Shown piece by piece: positions 6,257 through 9,054 of a stretch of DNA of 9,054 nt. Positions within the stretch are counted from its first letter, which is position 1; each line of letters begins with the position of its first letter. The DNA is taken from NCBI GenBank assembly GCA_020051815.1, contig JAGVQF010000015.1:1-9054 (forward strand), in the 5' to 3' direction. The DNA comes from Candidatus Saganbacteria bacterium (GTDB lineage: Bacteria; Margulisbacteria; WOR-1; O2-12-FULL-45-9; XYB2-FULL-48-7). Made by a program: the position numbers and the translations under genes. The notes under the pieces are model-generated. The model worked only from the letters and a program-made list of their open reading frames with translations. It was not told where the DNA came from and searched no databases.

Positions 6257-6577
6257 ATGAATCTAGATAAATTGAAGTTTAATTCTGACGGACTGATCCC
6301 GGTAATCGCACAGGACCACAAGGATGGGACCGTATTAATGCTGGCCTATATGAACAAGGAATCGCTGCAGAAAACGCTGGAGATGAAAGAGATGGTTTAC
6401 TGGTCAAGATCGAGGAAAGTCCTTTGGCACAAGGGCGACACTTCCGGCCACATACAGAAAGTGAAAGAGCTATATTACGACTGCGACGCCGATGCGATCT
6501 TAGCGAAGATCGAGCAGGTCGGCGATTGCGCCTGCCATACGGGGAATCGGAGTTGTTTCTTTAATAAGCTGGGGTAG
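6257..6577 (+). CDS. hisI: Phosphoribosyl-AMP cyclohydrolase (HisI)
   Basis: HisI opens the adenine ring of phosphoribosyl-AMP to give ProFAR, the third step of histidine biosynthesis; it is a cytoplasmic homodimer. The protein has 106 residues, the usual size of the stand-alone enzyme, with no fused HisE domain. Family motifs are clear: MLAYMN at 28-33, VYWSRSR at 47-53, WHKGDTSGH at 57-65, the metal site YYDCDAD (Asp75, Cys76, Asp77, Asp79) and [10 protein letters not shown] with Cys93 and Cys100. By family knowledge Cys76/93/100 hold zinc and the aspartates hold magnesium. An extra Cys91 is present. No other his gene is in the window, so it is separated from any his operon. The 35-nt gap to uvrA contains no terminator, so the two may be cotranscribed. 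Confidence 0.96.
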   Translation: MNLDKLKFNSDGLIPVIAQDHKDGTVLMLAYMNKESLQKTLEMKEMVYWSRSRKVLWHKGDTSGHIQKVKELYYDCDADAILAKIEQVGDCACHTGNRSCFFNKLG

Positions 6578-6608
6578 GGATCAAGGCATCGAGGCATCAA
6601 GGGAACAA
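6578..6608. repeat. Octamer-like repeat (GGCATCAA) between hisI and uvrA
   Basis: Four consecutive related units GGATCAA, GGCATCGA, GGCATCAA, GGGAACAA begin immediately after the hisI stop and fill most of the spacer. The last two units supply AAGGGA (6599-6604), 8 nt before ATG 6613, the only plausible Shine-Dalgarno for uvrA. The repeat therefore seems to have taken on a translation role. Confidence 0.6.
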
Positions 6609-6612
6609 GTAA

Positions 6613-9054
6613 ATGAACGCAGATAAGATCGTTATAAAAGGCGCACGGGAGCATAACCTCAAGAATATCAATCTTGAGCTGCCGCGCGGCAAATTCATCG
6701 TTTTTACCGGCCTCTCCGGCTCGGGTAAATCGTCACTGGCTTTTGATACGATCTATGCCGAAGGGCAGAGGCGCTATGTCGAATCGCTCTCGGCCTACGC
6801 CCGCCAGTTCCTCGAGCAGATGCAAAAGCCCGACGTCGATTACATCGAAGGTCTCTCGCCCGCCATCTCGATCGACCAAAAAGCGCCGCCGAGGAACCCC
6901 CGCTCAACCGTCGGCACCGTCACCGAGATATACGATTATTTAAGATTGTTATACGCCAATGTCGGCGGTCCGCACTGCCCCAAATGCGATCGCAAGATCG
7001 AGCGCCAGACCGTCCAGCAGATCGTTGACCAGATCGTTAAACTGCCTGAAGGGGTGCTCGTTAATATACTCTCGCCGGTCATCCGAGGCAAAAAGGGCGA
7101 ATACAAAGAAATGTTTGCCGATATCGCCAAAGACGGTTTCCTGCGCGTGCGGGTCGATAAAAAGATCCGCGAGATCGCCGATGTGCCGGCGATCAACAAG
7201 AAGACCCGGCATAACGTGGAGATCGTGATCGACCGGTTAACGCTTAAAGATTCAAACAAAAAGCGCCTGGCCGAATCGGTCGAGACGGCGCTCAAGTATG
7301 GCAACGGCCTGGTCATCGTCAATCACGGCTTGAAAGAAGAGATCTATTCTGAAAAGTTCTCCTGTCCGACCTGCGGCATCTCGCTTGACGAGATCACACC
7401 GCGCATCTTCTCGTTCAACACACCTTACGGGGCCTGTCCGGTCTGCGATGGGCTGGGGGACAAGCTCGAGTTCGATCCCGACCTGATCATCCCCGATAAG
7501 AACCTGGCAATTGCCGAAGGCGCGATCGTTCCCTGGGGAGAGGCCGCCTCGTATTACATGGCCAAGCTCCGCTCCGTCGGCGAGCAATACGGGTTTGACC
7601 TCAATACTCCATTTAAGAAATTGAACAAAGAACAGCAAAACGTCGTCCTCTACGGCAGCAAAAAACCGATCACGTTCAAATACGAAATGACGCGCGGCTA
7701 CTGGGAGCACGAGGGTGAATTCGAAGGTGTACTGAACAACCTCAAACGCCGCTATTACGAAACAAAATCAGAGAATGTCCGCTTCTATCTCTATCGCTAC
7801 ATGAGCTCCGTCCCGTGCTCGGCCTGCCACGGCCAGCGCCTGCGGCCGGAAAGTTTAGCGGTCAAGATCTCCGGCCGATCGATCGCCGATGTTTCCGCCT
7901 TGCCGATCAAGAAGGTTTTCGAGTTTCTCGACGGGCTCAAATTAACTGAACGGGAAACGCACATCGCCAAACAGATAATCAAGGAACTGCGCTCGCGGCT
8001 CAAATTCCTGCTCGATGTCGGCCTCGATTACCTGACGCTTGACCGCCAATCGGCCTCGCTCTCCGGCGGGGAGGCCCAGCGCACTCGGCTGGCCACGCAG
8101 GTTGGCTCGGGCCTGGTCGGCGTCCTCTACATCCTCGACGAGCCGTCGATCGGCCTGCACCAGCGCGACAACAAGCGCCTGATCGAAACGCTCTTCCGCC
8201 TGCGCGACCTCGGCAACACGATCATCGTCGTTGAGCACGACGAGGAAACGATGCGCGCCGCCGACCATCTGGTCGATATCGGGCCCGGTGCCGGGCGCCA
8301 CGGCGGCCGGATCATCGCCGAGGGGGCGCTAAGCAATATTCTTTCGTCACCCGAATCTTTGACCGGAAAATACCTGTCGGGCAAAATGAAGATCGCCATC
8401 CCGTCCGAACGCCAAAAAGGCAGCGGCAATTTCCTAACGATCAAAGGGGCAAAGTTCCACAATTTAAAGAATATCGACGTTTCTTTCCCGCTCGGCGTCT
8501 TTACCGCGATCACCGGGGTGTCGGGCTCGGGGAAAAGCTCGCTCATCAATGATATTTTATTCAAGGCGCTCTCAAAGCAATTTTACCGCTCGATCGAAAA
8601 AGCCGGCACTCACGAGCGGATCGACGGCATCGAGCACATCGATAAAGTCGTGATCATCGACCAAACACCGATCGGCCGCACGCCGCGCTCGAACCCCGCG
8701 ACCTACACCGGTGTCTTTGACCACATCCGCGATCTTTTCTCGCTGACGCAGGAATCGCGCCTGCGCGGCTATAAGCTTGGCCGCTTCTCTTTCAACGTCA
8801 AGGGCGGCCGCTGTGAAACCTGCCACGGCGACGGCCTCGTCAAGATCGAGATGCACTTTCTCCCCGACGTTTACGTCCCGTGCGACACCTGCAAAGGAGC
8901 GCGTTATAACCGCGAGACGCTCGAAGTTTATTATAAAGGCAAGAATATCTCTGATATCCTGCAGATGACGGTGGATGAAGCGCTCGAGTTCTTCCAGAAC
9001 ATCCCGCAGATCAACCGCAAACTCCAGTCGCTGGTCGATGTCGGCCTCGGCTAC
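6613..9054 (+). CDS. uvrA: UvrABC excinuclease subunit A (3' end missing)
   Basis: UvrA is the dimeric ATPase that finds bulky DNA damage and loads UvrB in nucleotide excision repair. From ATG 6613 the frame stays open to the window edge: 814 residues of about 940. In order: Walker A GLSGSGKS (33-40), the NPRSTVGT segment near 98-105, the first zinc finger with C251/C254 and C275/C278, the ABC signature LSGGEAQR (483-490), Walker B with D509-E510 in LDEPSIGLH, the second Walker A GVSGSGKS (635-642), and the second zinc finger with C734/C737 and C757/C760. The second signature and Walker B lie beyond the window. Small differences from what I recall as usual are [10 protein letters not shown] (commonly KTTSxNPRST) and Thr491 in QRTRLA (commonly QRIRLA). 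It is 35 bases after hisI, with its likely ribosome binding site inside a repeat. Confidence 0.97.
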   Translation, partial: MNADKIVIKGAREHNLKNINLELPRGKFIVFTGLSGSGKSSLAFDTIYAEGQRRYVESLSAYARQFLEQMQKPDVDYIEGLSPAISIDQKAPPRNPRSTVGTVTEIYDYLRLLYANVGGPHCPKCDRKIERQTVQQIVDQIVKLPEGVLVNILSPVIRGKKGEYKEMFADIAKDGFLRVRVDKKIREIADVPAINKKTRHNVEIVIDRLTLKDSNKKRLAESVETALKYGNGLVIVNHGLKEEIYSEKFSCPTCGISLDEITPRIFSFNTPYGACPVCDGLGDKLEFDPDLIIPDKNLAIAEGAIVPWGEAASYYMAKLRSVGEQYGFDLNTPFKKLNKEQQNVVLYGSKKPITFKYEMTRGYWEHEGEFEGVLNNLKRRYYETKSENVRFYLYRYMSSVPCSACHGQRLRPESLAVKISGRSIADVSALPIKKVFEFLDGLKLTERETHIAKQIIKELRSRLKFLLDVGLDYLTLDRQSASLSGGEAQRTRLATQVGSGLVGVLYILDEPSIGLHQRDNKRLIETLFRLRDLGNTIIVVEHDEETMRAADHLVDIGPGAGRHGGRIIAEGALSNILSSPESLTGKYLSGKMKIAIPSERQKGSGNFLTIKGAKFHNLKNIDVSFPLGVFTAITGVSGSGKSSLINDILFKALSKQFYRSIEKAGTHERIDGIEHIDKVVIIDQTPIGRTPRSNPATYTGVFDHIRDLFSLTQESRLRGYKLGRFSFNVKGGRCETCHGDGLVKIEMHFLPDVYVPCDTCKGARYNRETLEVYYKGKNISDILQMTVDEALEFFQNIPQINRKLQSLVDVGLGY

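Noticed and set aside
6674..6943. Overlapping + strand frame inside uvrA
   Set aside because: It is an out-of-frame, Ser/Arg-rich shadow of uvrA, whose own frame holds all the conserved ABC ATPase motifs.

Overview
This is a 9.05 kb bacterial chromosomal segment in which every gene lies on the + strand. The order is mutS (5' end outside the window), a 48-residue zinc-ribbon-like protein (DUF5679 type), dnaE, hisI and uvrA (3' end outside the window). Three of the five genes belong to DNA replication and repair: mismatch recognition, the replicative polymerase alpha subunit, and nucleotide excision repair damage recognition. hisI is a lone histidine biosynthesis gene set among them. Coding density is high and no gene-free stretch exceeds about 140 bases.

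The organism cannot be named from the sequence. The genes are clearly bacterial. The mixture of moderately GC-rich coding sequence with short low-complexity repeat arrays (7-8 bp units, including inside conserved genes) resembles genomes of uncultivated bacterial lineages near Cyanobacteria (for example Margulisbacteria/WOR-1) and the heptanucleotide STRR repeats of cyanobacteria. That placement is an impression, not a demonstrated result.

Layout. 1-2307: mutS, carrying a perfect 30-bp palindrome and a five-unit heptanucleotide array inside the reading frame, and ending exactly at a QxxLF clamp-binding motif. 2308-2421: a near-consensus sigma70-type promoter, an inverted repeat at the predicted start of transcription, and a strong Shine-Dalgarno. 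2422-2568: the small Cys4 protein. 2569-2646: a 20-bp palindrome, an intrinsic terminator, and an extended -10 promoter so close to the dnaE ATG that the dnaE mRNA should be leaderless. 2647-6117: dnaE with an intact PHP metal site and a short GAGTCAC array just after the clamp motif. 6118-6256: a roughly 120-bp imperfect hairpin made of degenerate GGGATT-like units, then the hisI ribosome binding site. 6257-6577: hisI. 6578-6612: another octamer-like repeat that also supplies the likely uvrA ribosome binding site. 6613-9054: uvrA.

No clearly new enzyme system is visible. The most unusual signal is the set of five short-unit repeats or palindromes placed in the spacers and inside the variable loops of essential repair and replication genes. 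The second is the compact terminator/promoter/leaderless-start junction of dnaE.
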